This document shows, piece by piece, positions 55,311-63,186 of a stretch of DNA of 64,000 nt. How positions within the stretch are numbered: position 1 is the stretch's first letter; every line of letters begins with the position of its first letter. The stretch is from a virus. The position numbers and the translations under genes are program-made. The DNA lies in the IMG/VR virus record IMGVR_UViG_3300032287_003712, positions 1 to 64,000 of that record. One strand, 5' to 3'. Under the pieces are notes generated by a model. That model saw nothing but the letters and a program-made list of their open reading frames with translations, ran no database searches and was not told the DNA's origin.

Positions 55311-55625
55311 TTACTCTCGTTTAAATGTACTTTTTATTTCGATTGCGCCGCCGAGCAGTTTTTGAGCTTCTGAGCCGTTTGGTTCGTGCTCGACGATTAT
55401 GAACTTTGGGGGTTGCTCAGCCTCCCACTGTTTTTGAATTTTTTCTATATCTCGATCGACTGATTTTAAAGTCGACTCAACTTTCCACAACACCCAATCG
55501 TGTTTACAGTACGCCAGGATCAATTTCACCCATTTATTACTTCTTAATTTTTTGTAATGTTCTTTTAAGGCCGTCAAAATTTCGTAAGTTAGAGCAAACC
55601 AAAGATTGTACTTAGATTTTTTCAT
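55311..55625 (-). CDS. Hypothetical protein of the lysis group, 104 aa
   Basis: ATG 55625. Charged and Trp/Tyr/Lys-rich: SKYNLWFALTYEILTALKEH, KWVKLILAYCKHDWVLWKVE, then a Glu/Pro-rich C-terminus. No obvious signal peptide or strong transmembrane span. It overlaps the upstream gene by 14 nt, so it is co-translated with that membrane-anchored protein. Function unknown. Confidence 0.5.
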   Translation of the reverse strand: MKKSKYNLWFALTYEILTALKEHYKKLRSNKWVKLILAYCKHDWVLWKVESTLKSVDRDIEKIQKQWEAEQPPKFIIVEHEPNGSEAQKLLGGAIEIKSTFKRE

Positions 55626-55881
55626 TAGGTTTGCCCATGATTAACCTGTCCAATTTGTCGTTGATGTTGCGCAGCCAAGTTCTTATATCGTCTAAATCTC
55701 CGTCTAAGTCTGCTTTTAGCACGTACTTCACTGGAAGTTCTTCCAGCTTGCCTTCAGCAGCTTCCAGGCGTCTCTTAATCGAATCAAACCGGGCGTTAGT
55801 GACCTGCTGCCGCTGTTGGTGCGACCACGTGAGAAGCCCCGCGCCCAAAGTTATTGCGGCTATGAAAGCTTCCAACCCCAC
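55612..55881 (-). CDS. Membrane-anchored coiled-coil protein, 89 aa
   Basis: The N-terminal 20 residues (LEAFIAAITLGAGLLTWSHQ) form a hydrophobic anchor; residues 25-80 are a charged helix (FDSIKRRLEAAEGKLEELPV, then DIRTWLRNINDKLDRLIM) with heptads. This layout is that of phage spanin or holin-accessory proteins. It lies beside the holin-like gene and the endolysin, which supports a lysis role, though orientation differs from the endolysin. Confidence 0.6.
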   Translation of the reverse strand: MGLEAFIAAITLGAGLLTWSHQQRQQVTNARFDSIKRRLEAAEGKLEELPVKYVLKADLDGDLDDIRTWLRNINDKLDRLIMGKPNEKI

Positions 55882-55971
55882 GACCGGTTTTTAACTATCT
55901 CAATTTTAGAGGACTGTTCGCCGTCTGATTGATCTTTATCATTTAAAATAAACGCATAGAGGAACTCAGAA

Positions 55972-56409
55972 ATGAGCCAGTTCACTAAGAATTTAGAGCT
56001 TGATACCGTTTTGGCAAGCGGTACTGCGCTGTCTAACTGGCGCTCGGCTTCGACAAGTTTTGACCAGCGTCGCATCCTCGATGCCAGCGGCGTGGTTGTA
56101 AACACCGTAGCTGCTCGTACGTACATTGCCGACGGTATTTACGGCATCTCTGACTACTATCCTTTAACGGTCAACGGTACCGGAATCTTACAAGTCGACA
56201 TCCGCAACCAAAATAATTGTGGCGACGTTGTCGTTCTTAATTCGACGGGTGCTGAAGTTCTTGTCGCTTCGCCGTCTAAGTTGAGCGCACGCAAGACTGC
56301 TGTTACGCAGGCTCGAATTGCAGCTAGCGGCACGTATTACACCTACGTTCAGTTAAAAGGTCGTTCCGGTACGGAGTATCGTATTGGTATTGATCTCCAA
56401 GTTCGGTGA
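55972..56409 (+). CDS. Putative virion protein, 145 aa
   Basis: ATG 55972 with GAGGA 11 nt upstream. Beta-rich and C/G-codon-biased like the capsid gene (LELDTVLASGTALSNWRSAS, SGTYYTYVQLKGRSGTEYRI). Two Cys-free beta regions; no catalytic motif. It is coupled to the endolysin (stop overlaps GTG 56406). It could be a decoration or tail-tip protein. Confidence 0.55.
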   Translation: MSQFTKNLELDTVLASGTALSNWRSASTSFDQRRILDASGVVVNTVAARTYIADGIYGISDYYPLTVNGTGILQVDIRNQNNCGDVVVLNSTGAEVLVASPSKLSARKTAVTQARIAASGTYYTYVQLKGRSGTEYRIGIDLQVR

Positions 56410-57644
56410 ACTTTTCAGACAACGGATTCTCCTTATTAAAGGAATTCGAAGGCTGTCGTTTAAAAGCGTATAAAGATGTAGGCGGTGTGTGGACCATTGG
56501 CTACGGCGCCACTGGTCCCGACGTTTACGAGGGGTTAGTCATTTCGCAAGAGCAAGCCGACACGTGGCTTCGCCAAGACGTTTCTTACTTTGCTAAATCT
56601 GTCAACGATTTCGTAACTGTAAAATTAAATCAAAATGAATTTGATGCTTTAGTTTGTCTGTCGTACAATATCGGCTTAGGTGCGTTTAAATCGTCCACAT
56701 TACTTAAACTGCTCAACGGTAACACTGATCGCAGCTTAGTCGCATCAGAGTTTTTAAAGTGGTGTAAAGTTGATGGGAAAGTTGTAGAAGGTCTAAAACG
56801 TCGGCGCGAGCGCGAAAAATCGCTATTCTTGACGAAGGCTCTTCATCCTCTCTTGGCCACCTCCATCCTTGCTCAAAAAGATACGTGGCTTAAGCGTGAG
56901 CCCAAGCAGGCCGCCGACTTGCCGGCCGAAAAAAAACTATTCGTGCCCAAGGGATCTGCGCACGAGTGGGCATCTATAACGATGGTGCCAGGAGAGCCGC
57001 ACTTCAAGATTTCACTTAAGGCCCAGCCAGACGCCACGTGGTGGTTTTGGCCAGCTGATTTCAAAATCATCAACGACGTTGCGCCAGTCGTCGAAGAGCC
57101 GTCTGCGACTCTGCCAAAACTTGTTCTTGACGTTCCGTACTACAGCCAACGGGACAACTACACGAATCCTCTGTCCACGTGCTACTCCAGTGCATGCGCG
57201 ATGCTCTTGAAGTACTTGCGTCCCGGTGCTATATCCTCCGATGACGAATACTTAAAGACTGTTTATAAGTACGGTGAGTCCGAAGAGGCGTCGGCGCAGC
57301 TTGCGGCATTGAAGCATTACGGTCTGCAGGCCGAATTCAGGCAAGACGGCTCGTGGTCAGACCTCGAAAGCCTCCTGGTTCAAGGAATTCCAATTCCCAT
57401 CGGAATCCTTCATAAAGGACCAGTGTCAAATCCGACAGGTAACGGACATTGGATTACCGTCATCGGCCGCACTGCCGATAACAAGGGCTTGATTGTCAAC
57501 GATCCGTTTGGCGACTTAGACCTCGTCAAAGGCACTTATATCAGCACGAACGGCAAGTCTCTTACTTACTCCAAGAAGAACTTAGGACCGCGTTGGATGG
57601 TTCCCGTCAGCGGCAACGGTTGGTTTATTAAGGCCAAAAAATGA
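56406..57644 (+). CDS. Two-domain endolysin: GH24 lysozyme plus C39-like peptidase
   Basis: 412 aa; GTG 56406. Residues 1-140 are a T4/P22-type lysozyme: KEFEGCRLKAYKDVGGVWTI with Glu15, Asp24 and Thr30 at the family spacing (9, 6), then SYNIGLGAFKSSTL. A linker with a small Trp-rich part (WWFWPADFK) follows. Residues about 237-405 form a papain-like C39-type fold: VPYYSQRDNYTNPLSTCYSS (Cys about 258), GNGHWITVIGR (His about 347) and IVNDPFGDLDL (Asp/Asn about 365). No signal sequence, so holin-dependent release is expected. The peptidase could cut peptide bridges or another substrate. Confidence 0.88.
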   Translation: MNFSDNGFSLLKEFEGCRLKAYKDVGGVWTIGYGATGPDVYEGLVISQEQADTWLRQDVSYFAKSVNDFVTVKLNQNEFDALVCLSYNIGLGAFKSSTLLKLLNGNTDRSLVASEFLKWCKVDGKVVEGLKRRREREKSLFLTKALHPLLATSILAQKDTWLKREPKQAADLPAEKKLFVPKGSAHEWASITMVPGEPHFKISLKAQPDATWWFWPADFKIINDVAPVVEEPSATLPKLVLDVPYYSQRDNYTNPLSTCYSSACAMLLKYLRPGAISSDDEYLKTVYKYGESEEASAQLAALKHYGLQAEFRQDGSWSDLESLLVQGIPIPIGILHKGPVSNPTGNGHWITVIGRTADNKGLIVNDPFGDLDLVKGTYISTNGKSLTYSKKNLGPRWMVPVSGNGWFIKAKK

Positions 57645-57832
57645 CGCCTAGCGATTGGCTCAACGTGGCTCGGTGCGCTAACATTCGAGCCGATGCCAAA
57701 ACATTTAACTGGGACGAGGACGACAGTCCCCTCGGTGAATTAATTACGCGTGAAGCGGCACGAATGCTCGCTTACCGTAAGGCATTAATTGATGCTGTCA
57801 TTGCGGACTTTGTATCCCACGGTTTCCCATGA
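57641..57832 (+). CDS. Hypothetical protein, 63 aa
   Basis: ATG 57641 overlaps the endolysin stop (57642-57644). Acidic and helical (DEDDSPLGELITREAARMLA). It is coupled on both sides, with the next ATG at 57829 overlapping its end by 4 nt. A small soluble protein of unknown role in the endolysin transcript. Confidence 0.5.
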   Translation: MTPSDWLNVARCANIRADAKTFNWDEDDSPLGELITREAARMLAYRKALIDAVIADFVSHGFP

Positions 57833-58092
57833 GCGAAAACTCGTCTGATTGGCAACAAGTTCTTTTGACTTGGGACGTAAAAGCCGAACAAGAGAAAGCA
57901 GACTTTCTTGAAATTCTTTATAAATTTTGCGAGCCGAAAGACCACACTTACACTGGTCTCTACCAATCTTTTTGTGAAGCAGCGCCCCAAATCCTTAAAC
58001 GGATTGTCTTGCAGAACTTCTCAACAGACTCAAGTTCTTCTAATGATACCGATTCGCGCCGCGATCCTCAACAGCCTATTTGCGACGTTTAG
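57829..58092 (+). CDS. Hypothetical protein, 87 aa
   Basis: ATG 57829. Helical and acidic in the first half (LLTWDVKAEQEKADFLEILY), then a Ser/Asp-rich tail (NFSTDSSSSNDTDSRRDPQQ) likely disordered. Two Cys without a clear partner. Follows by overlap in the same transcript. No domain recognised. Confidence 0.45.
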   Translation: MSENSSDWQQVLLTWDVKAEQEKADFLEILYKFCEPKDHTYTGLYQSFCEAAPQILKRIVLQNFSTDSSSSNDTDSRRDPQQPICDV

Positions 58093-58151
58093 GCGATTCA
58101 CCGTGGCGATAAAAGAGGCGCTTCTAAAATACGTGTAGCTAGTTATCTGCC

Positions 58152-58373
58152 ATGAGTCGCGACTATAAAAAAGAGTACGAAGAGTACCACGCTAAGCCAG
58201 AGCAAATCAAGCGAAGGGCTTCCCGTAATAAGGCTAGGGCTTACATGATGAAGAATGGTCGCGCACACAAAGGCGACGGGAAAGAAGTCGATCACCGTAA
58301 TCACAATCCCTTAGATAATTCCTCTGACAATATTAGAATGAGGGACAAAAGGGCCAATCGGCGCGATCAGTAA
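58152..58373 (+). CDS. Small basic HNH-like phage protein, 73 aa
   Basis: The pattern KGDGKEVDHRNHNPLDNSSD then NIRMRDKRANRRDQ is that of a common small phage protein with an HNH-like D-H...N core. The N-terminus (MSRDYKKEYEEYHAKPEQIK) is typical of the family. Very basic, with no zinc Cys. Possibly a nuclease cofactor or DNA-binding protein. Its TAA stop overlaps the next ATG. Confidence 0.72.
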   Translation: MSRDYKKEYEEYHAKPEQIKRRASRNKARAYMMKNGRAHKGDGKEVDHRNHNPLDNSSDNIRMRDKRANRRDQ

Positions 58374-58870
58374 TGGCTATTGTTCCCGGTGTAGGCGGAA
58401 CCGGCGCGCCTGAGGCGACTCCCCAACCTAAGTTTCTGCAGGGACGCCTCGGCTACAACCGCGAACCTGAGCTATCGGTCCGTCGGATCGCGTCGATCGA
58501 CTCGATTACCCGCGTGGCCGCTCAGCTTGAGCACGATCGGGGCGTTTACCGCCGTCCCCCGGTTCAAACGGTCGAGTACGGAGAGGGCAATATTAAGAAG
58601 AGTCATTATGTGACTGGAGCCGGGGGCTACAACCAGCGCGCTATTGCCGCTCCGGACAGTGCTGACGACATGTCGCAAGAGCAATACATGCTGTCAGCAG
58701 CTCAGATGAAGCCCGATCAGCGTCTTCGACTTCAACAGGAGCTAGTTCTGAACGCAAAACAGAACTTTTTAAATACAAAAGTTCTGGCAACCGACTACCC
58801 CCAGCACAGTCACAATATGATCGACAATCTTATGTCGATCGCCAAAGCTAAGAAGCAAGGTAACGCATGA
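58373..58870 (+). CDS. Hypothetical protein, 165 aa
   Basis: ATG 58373. The N-terminal 65 residues are Pro/Gly/Arg-rich, then a helical Gln/Met-rich C-terminus (MSQEQYMLSAAQMKPDQRLR). No membrane segment or Cys. Codons are C/G-ending, like late structural genes, so it may be a minor virion protein. No family recognised. Confidence 0.55.
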   Translation: MAIVPGVGGTGAPEATPQPKFLQGRLGYNREPELSVRRIASIDSITRVAAQLEHDRGVYRRPPVQTVEYGEGNIKKSHYVTGAGGYNQRAIAAPDSADDMSQEQYMLSAAQMKPDQRLRLQQELVLNAKQNFLNTKVLATDYPQHSHNMIDNLMSIAKAKKQGNA

Positions 58871-59001
58871 TGTCTCACAACGATTTCCCTATTCGCATGG
58901 CCGGTCAGCGCCTGAATCTCGACGCCACTAAGCTTGCAGGGATTACGCCGAGTGAGGTCACCCGCCGACTTCGGTATCAGGAAGCCTTCCCACGCAGTTA
59001 A
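58867..59001 (+). CDS. Hypothetical small protein, 44 aa
   Basis: ATG 58867 overlaps the previous stop, and a second ATG follows at 58870. The product begins MMSHNDFPIRMAGQRLNLDA and ends with a basic helix (VTRRLRYQEAFPRS). Its stop lies in the TAATAT box (58999-59004) before thyX. Small, but the overlap and phage-like codon use support it. Confidence 0.5.
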   Translation: MMSHNDFPIRMAGQRLNLDATKLAGITPSEVTRRLRYQEAFPRS

Positions 59002-59025
59002 TATGCGGGCAGCCTGACCGCTGCC
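58999..59025 (+). promoter_or_regulatory. TAATAT box and start-abutting hairpin before thyX
   Basis: TAATAT (58999-59004), then GGCAGC (59008-59013) pairing with GCTGCC (59020-59025), whose last base directly precedes the GTG at 59026. No Shine-Dalgarno sequence is visible. The same design precedes the GT17 gene (14445-14473); the two leaders share TAATAT and GGCAGCCT-AC. Confidence 0.4.
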
Positions 59026-59763
59026 GTGGCCGCACCAAAAGATTTATCGAGTGTAAAACTCGATTGGATTACGTTTGAAGCTGAGAAAGTAATTGCCAAA
59101 CACGCTAGGGTCTCCACAAAAGACCCCGAGCGAGAAGATTATGTAAAACTTTTAAAGTATTGTCTGCGTGAGAACCACGTAAGTATTTTTGAACAAGCAT
59201 CTATTTCGTTTGAGATTATTACATCTCGTGCTGTGTCGGCGCAGCTGATTCGTCACCGTAGTTTCCACTTCCAGGAACTGTCTGCTCGGTACTCGGACCC
59301 AAGCTATGTCTTGGATTCGTATGCGGAAAAGTGCTGGCAGTTTGAGTTGCGTGCTCAGGACGCCAAAAACCGTCAGAACAGTCTGGAGTACGAGGATTCA
59401 GATATTGAAGATCAATTCAGAGACCGGATTAAAGATCTGTTTGACCAAAACCAAAAGCTCTACCGCGACATGCTTACAGCCGGCGTGGCCAAAGAGTGTG
59501 CTCGAAACCTGCTCTGGATGTGTATGCCGACCCGACTTCACATGAGCGGCACGGTCCGTGACTGGTTGTTCTACGTTGGCGTCAGGTCTGCGCCTGGCAC
59601 TCAGAAAGAGCACAAGTACATCTCAGATCGCATCGGGTGCTTTATGTCTAGTTACCTGCCGACGATCGCCCTCGCTGTCCGTGAACTAGCCGAGGAAGAT
59701 AAAAACCCCGGATTGAAGGGGTGGAAGCATATCGATGATTTCTGGAAAACAGTTTTGATTTAA
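59026..59763 (+). CDS. thyX: Flavin-dependent thymidylate synthase (ThyX)
   Basis: Converts dUMP to dTMP with FAD and methylene-tetrahydrofolate, without producing dihydrofolate. The signature RHRSFHFQELSARYSDPSY (R-H-R-x6-E-x-S-x-R-Y) lies near residues 77-95, and GVAKECARNLLWMCMPTRLH near residue 150 is the later conserved helix and nucleotide-binding part. 245 aa, normal for the family. With dCMP deaminase at 1083 it forms a dTMP supply route. GTG 59026 abuts a hairpin. A terminator-like hairpin follows the stop. Confidence 0.93.
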   Translation: MAAPKDLSSVKLDWITFEAEKVIAKHARVSTKDPEREDYVKLLKYCLRENHVSIFEQASISFEIITSRAVSAQLIRHRSFHFQELSARYSDPSYVLDSYAEKCWQFELRAQDAKNRQNSLEYEDSDIEDQFRDRIKDLFDQNQKLYRDMLTAGVAKECARNLLWMCMPTRLHMSGTVRDWLFYVGVRSAPGTQKEHKYISDRIGCFMSSYLPTIALAVRELAEEDKNPGLKGWKHIDDFWKTVLI

Positions 59764-59770
59764 AAAGCGA

Positions 59771-59794
59771 AAGGGGGGCTTCATGGGCCCCCTT
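59771..59794. terminator. Hairpin between convergent genes
   Basis: AAGGGGG (59771-59777) pairs with CCCCCTT (59788-59794), flanked by GCGA (59767-59770) and TCGC (59797-59800). T-runs are weak on the plus side, so it may act as a bidirectional structure between thyX and the leftward gene ending at 59816. Confidence 0.4.
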
Positions 59795-59815
59795 CATCGC
59801 CTTTGCGCGCAGTAT

Positions 59816-60397
59816 TTATTTTATCAGGTTTTGCCACGGATCTTGCGATTCCGCTGGTGAAACTGGAACCTGCCCCGGCGTGGACAGCTGGTTCATCTTG
59901 GCGATCACATTTTGCACCATGCCAAGCTGCTGTTTTAATGCTGCGTTTTCGGACGCCAGAGCTGTGTTTCGGCTTTCAGCCCATGCAGTTGCGTTGGCCG
60001 TCAGCTGATCCAGCACGTTCTCTGGGTGCGGCAGCTTGAACATCACGCTATTTTCCGTCGGGATTGCTTGCCCGCCTTGGCTCTCAGCCAACGCAGCTAA
60101 AAAAGTTTTAGCTTTATCGAACGGAATGTCTGAGTTGAACGCTAATTGCTCTGGAATTAGCAGACCCTTGTTCTGCTCGTACAGGTAGTTGAAAACCTTA
60201 GCGACCTTGGCTGCTTCAACAGCGTCTTCTTCCGACTTGCGCCGGATTTCGCTTGCGACCGAGGCGCCGGTCAACAAACCCCCCGTGGCCGACATAGCCA
60301 CTGAAATGTATTCAGGCCGGACAACTGCAGTTGATAAGGTGCCCAGTGCGCCGACTGCGATCAGCGAGCTAAACAGGTGTTTCTGTAGAAAGTCCAT
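59816..60397 (-). CDS. Hypothetical membrane-associated protein, 193 aa
   Basis: ATG 60397 preferred (60409 adds four residues). The N-terminus MDFLQKHLFSSLIAVGALGT, followed by YISVAMSATGGLLTGASVAS, gives one or two hydrophobic segments. Residues 55-110 are helical and charged, and 140-175 Ala/Asn/Gln-rich helix. It overlaps the primase-helicase gene end by 29 nt and is thus translated with it. Possibly anchors a replication complex to the membrane; that is only a guess. Confidence 0.55.
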   Translation of the reverse strand: MDFLQKHLFSSLIAVGALGTLSTAVVRPEYISVAMSATGGLLTGASVASEIRRKSEEDAVEAAKVAKVFNYLYEQNKGLLIPEQLAFNSDIPFDKAKTFLAALAESQGGQAIPTENSVMFKLPHPENVLDQLTANATAWAESRNTALASENAALKQQLGMVQNVIAKMNQLSTPGQVPVSPAESQDPWQNLIK

Positions 60398-63128
60398 CGT
60401 GAGCTTCAAAGGCTGTTTGCCAAAAAGATTGAACTGGATTCGAGGCCCATTCCACGGGGGAGGGCAAACGGTTGTCGCCGCTGGCGGCTCGGTCCGTACT
60501 CGGATCGTAGGGCTTCAATCGTAGCCCGCTGAAGACCGCCTTACCATTAATAAACTTTGGAGCAACGCCATCGATCTTGAGAACATTACGCACAGTCTCT
60601 TTAAGGCGGTCAACAAAACGAGGTTTCGCTGAGTGTTTGTAGCCGTTTGATTTGCAGAAGTTCACGTAGCTTGCATACAGCTCTGAGTATGCGTTTTTAA
60701 CAAACATGCCTCGTTCGCTCTCGTCTGTGTTGGGGCGGAACGCACCGCCGCCGATCAGCGCGTGGCTGTTTGGGGCGTACATGGTGCATTCAGCAAGCCA
60801 AGCGACATACGGGTTGTTGAAGATCAACGCTTCGAGGTTGGTCGCGTTGAGTGAGGGTACGTGCTTAACGGGGTTGGCCAACACATCCCGCATATCGTCA
60901 AACGGCATATCCAACGCCCAGGACACCACGCCGCTGAGTTCCGGCACCAGCTCACCTTCGATCCGGTCCTGGTATACGTTGAGCAGGTCGCGCCGCTCAG
61001 ATGCGGGCACGACTCGATCCATGATGATGGTGAGTCGTCGCCGCTCTAGGCCGCTACTGATATCGGAGCTGCTGATGTGCTCGTTAGATGCGATGCAGAC
61101 CAGAGCTTCGGGCTTGAAGCTGATTACCTCTTTGCCGTACTTACGTTCTGCACGCAGGGTGTCGGATGCTGATGTGATCTTTTTAAGAACGTCGAGTCGC
61201 TTGTTGAAGTTTGCCTCGTCCGTGAGCAACAGCAACTTCTTACCGATTAGGTTATGACACTCAAATTTGTTCGTCTCGATGATCTCCAGGTTGCTTGTGT
61301 GAGTCGCGCCAAACCCTGCGAGTGCAATCAGAAGCTGCTGCAGCGTGGACTTACCCGTGCCTCCAGGACCAACCAAATGCAGGAATCGCTCGCCCGTTGT
61401 GTAGCCCGTCAGTAGCGCACGGCAGAATGCTCGGACAATTACAACACGTTCCGTACCTACGCAGGAGTCAATCCAGGTAAGGAACTTGGGGCACTGTGCA
61501 TTCGGCTTGTAGGGGTACGCCAGGCGGCTACGCAGATACAGCTCCTTCTGGTTGTCTTCCTCAAAGTTAAAGTTTTCGGCGTTGAGCACCCCGTTTGTGA
61601 ATGGGATCTTGCCTCGTGACTTGCTCCAGATTGAAGTACGACCGCCGTCGACCGATTTCAACAGCTTTGCCTTCAAGATCTGGTAGACGGAGCTGACCGT
61701 TGCTGAGTTGTACCTGGGCAGCACGCCAGCGGTCACAAACGTATCAAGAGTCTTTACGATTCGCCGTTTGATGTGCTGCTCGTCTTGGATATACCAAATG
61801 CCACGGTCGTTGTCGTAGGTAAAGAACTCATCTAGCGACGAGTCAAACAGAAAATCCGTGCCGTAGTTGTTGACGATAATGTCAGCAACGTCGTTCTCCG
61901 AGAACTGTCGATTGTTTTGCTGTATCTGAACGAGTTGAGCCGGCGTGGCTGGAGTCTGCGTCACTGTCGGAGCCTTCTCTGTTGGTGTTGATGTTGATGT
62001 AGGCGTCTCTTCGAGCAGTTCGTCGAAGGACAGAATTGAATTCGAAGCCTTTGGTTTCTTGGCTGCAATCTCGGTCTTTATGGACTCAGGACAATGCGTC
62101 TCGTAAATCTCTTTATAAGATTGGCGCACGCGACGCCAGACTGCAGCTTCCCCGTCGTCTGAAGCAATCGCGATTGCTGGTTGCAGATCCTGCGCATCAG
62201 TGATGCTGTTCAGGATCCTGTAAAACTTGCCATCCAGTGCCGGGTCGTACTCGTAGATATTCTCGAACACCAGTTGTGCGGTTGTCAAGGGGTCCGCAAT
62301 TGCCGGCAACCCGTGAGTGTTCAACCAGTTGCACCAGCCGATCAGCTCTTTGAGGGCCAGGGCCATCGAGAACGACCTGTCGTCGACCTCCTCCCCTTCC
62401 AGGATCGCCCTGACGGCACCGCTCGCCACCCGTGACAGATCGATGCCTGCCAGGCTCACCTCCGTTTTGAGACGCTCCTCCGCGTCGTACTCAGCCGGCG
62501 TGGTCTTAGGCAGCGACTCGTACAGGGCAAACGCCTCGTCGATTTTTGAACTGGGTATATATCTGTCAGTTACACAGATTCGACTTTCTACGCCCGCGCC
62601 GCCGTAGAACAGGTTGGGCACCTGAGTGGCTCGCCGATCAGACCCTGGGATCTGATTCGCGATGTAACGAGTAAACCACTGATAGAACCCCGTATCCGTA
62701 ATCTCTTTCTCAAGCCCAAACACGAGCCTGAACCGAGGCCAATCCGCCGCGTGGCTAGGTGAGTAGTAAGCAAAACTTAAATAGTTTTTGCAGAGTTCTA
62801 GTTCTAGTGCTTGCTCAACGCTTAATTGTTGATCTTGAATCTTGTTACCGTTTTCATCTTTACCGTCTGCTTGATTATCGATGTCAATAATTATCAACCC
62901 GCTCTTTAGACAACCTGTCTCTTTTTCTTTCCGTTTGCCGTCAGTTAAGTGCCACGCGCACAATCCGTTTTGCTTGTCGCAAACGAATTCCGCAAGCTTA
63001 TCGACATCACCTTCACAAGCGATCCAGTTCTCGTTAAACGCGCGGAAATTGCCGCCGGGCGCGATCTTGCCAGACTTGGCGTTTATATATTTTTGAACCT
63101 CCTCGTTGCGGCTGAAGTAAAAGTCCAC
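60369..63128 (-). CDS. PrimPol-type primase fused to D5/SF3 helicase
   Basis: 919 aa. N-terminal archaeo-eukaryotic primase: SGLIIIDIDNQ (DxD catalytic, residues about 82-84), then YYSPSHAADWPRFRLVFGLE. A middle linker with Pro/Thr repeats (TPTSTSTPTEKAPTVTQTPA) leads to a D5-like SF3 helicase: LVGPGGTGKSTLQQLLIALA (Walker A, about 585-593), KKLLLLTDEANF (Walker B, about 631) and ALVCIASNEHIS (sensor, about 679). This would prime and unwind phage DNA. The gene reads leftward and is first in that transcript. Confidence 0.88.
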   Translation of the reverse strand: MDFYFSRNEEVQKYINAKSGKIAPGGNFRAFNENWIACEGDVDKLAEFVCDKQNGLCAWHLTDGKRKEKETGCLKSGLIIIDIDNQADGKDENGNKIQDQQLSVEQALELELCKNYLSFAYYSPSHAADWPRFRLVFGLEKEITDTGFYQWFTRYIANQIPGSDRRATQVPNLFYGGAGVESRICVTDRYIPSSKIDEAFALYESLPKTTPAEYDAEERLKTEVSLAGIDLSRVASGAVRAILEGEEVDDRSFSMALALKELIGWCNWLNTHGLPAIADPLTTAQLVFENIYEYDPALDGKFYRILNSITDAQDLQPAIAIASDDGEAAVWRRVRQSYKEIYETHCPESIKTEIAAKKPKASNSILSFDELLEETPTSTSTPTEKAPTVTQTPATPAQLVQIQQNNRQFSENDVADIIVNNYGTDFLFDSSLDEFFTYDNDRGIWYIQDEQHIKRRIVKTLDTFVTAGVLPRYNSATVSSVYQILKAKLLKSVDGGRTSIWSKSRGKIPFTNGVLNAENFNFEEDNQKELYLRSRLAYPYKPNAQCPKFLTWIDSCVGTERVVIVRAFCRALLTGYTTGERFLHLVGPGGTGKSTLQQLLIALAGFGATHTSNLEIIETNKFECHNLIGKKLLLLTDEANFNKRLDVLKKITSASDTLRAERKYGKEVISFKPEALVCIASNEHISSSDISSGLERRRLTIIMDRVVPASERRDLLNVYQDRIEGELVPELSGVVSWALDMPFDDMRDVLANPVKHVPSLNATNLEALIFNNPYVAWLAECTMYAPNSHALIGGGAFRPNTDESERGMFVKNAYSELYASYVNFCKSNGYKHSAKPRFVDRLKETVRNVLKIDGVAPKFINGKAVFSGLRLKPYDPSTDRAASGDNRLPSPVEWASNPVQSFWQTAFEAHDGLSTETPV

Positions 63129-63186
63129 GTCCCCTCCTAGTCAAGCCATTGTGCCACGGCCGCCCCGCCGCTGACGGTGCAAAACC

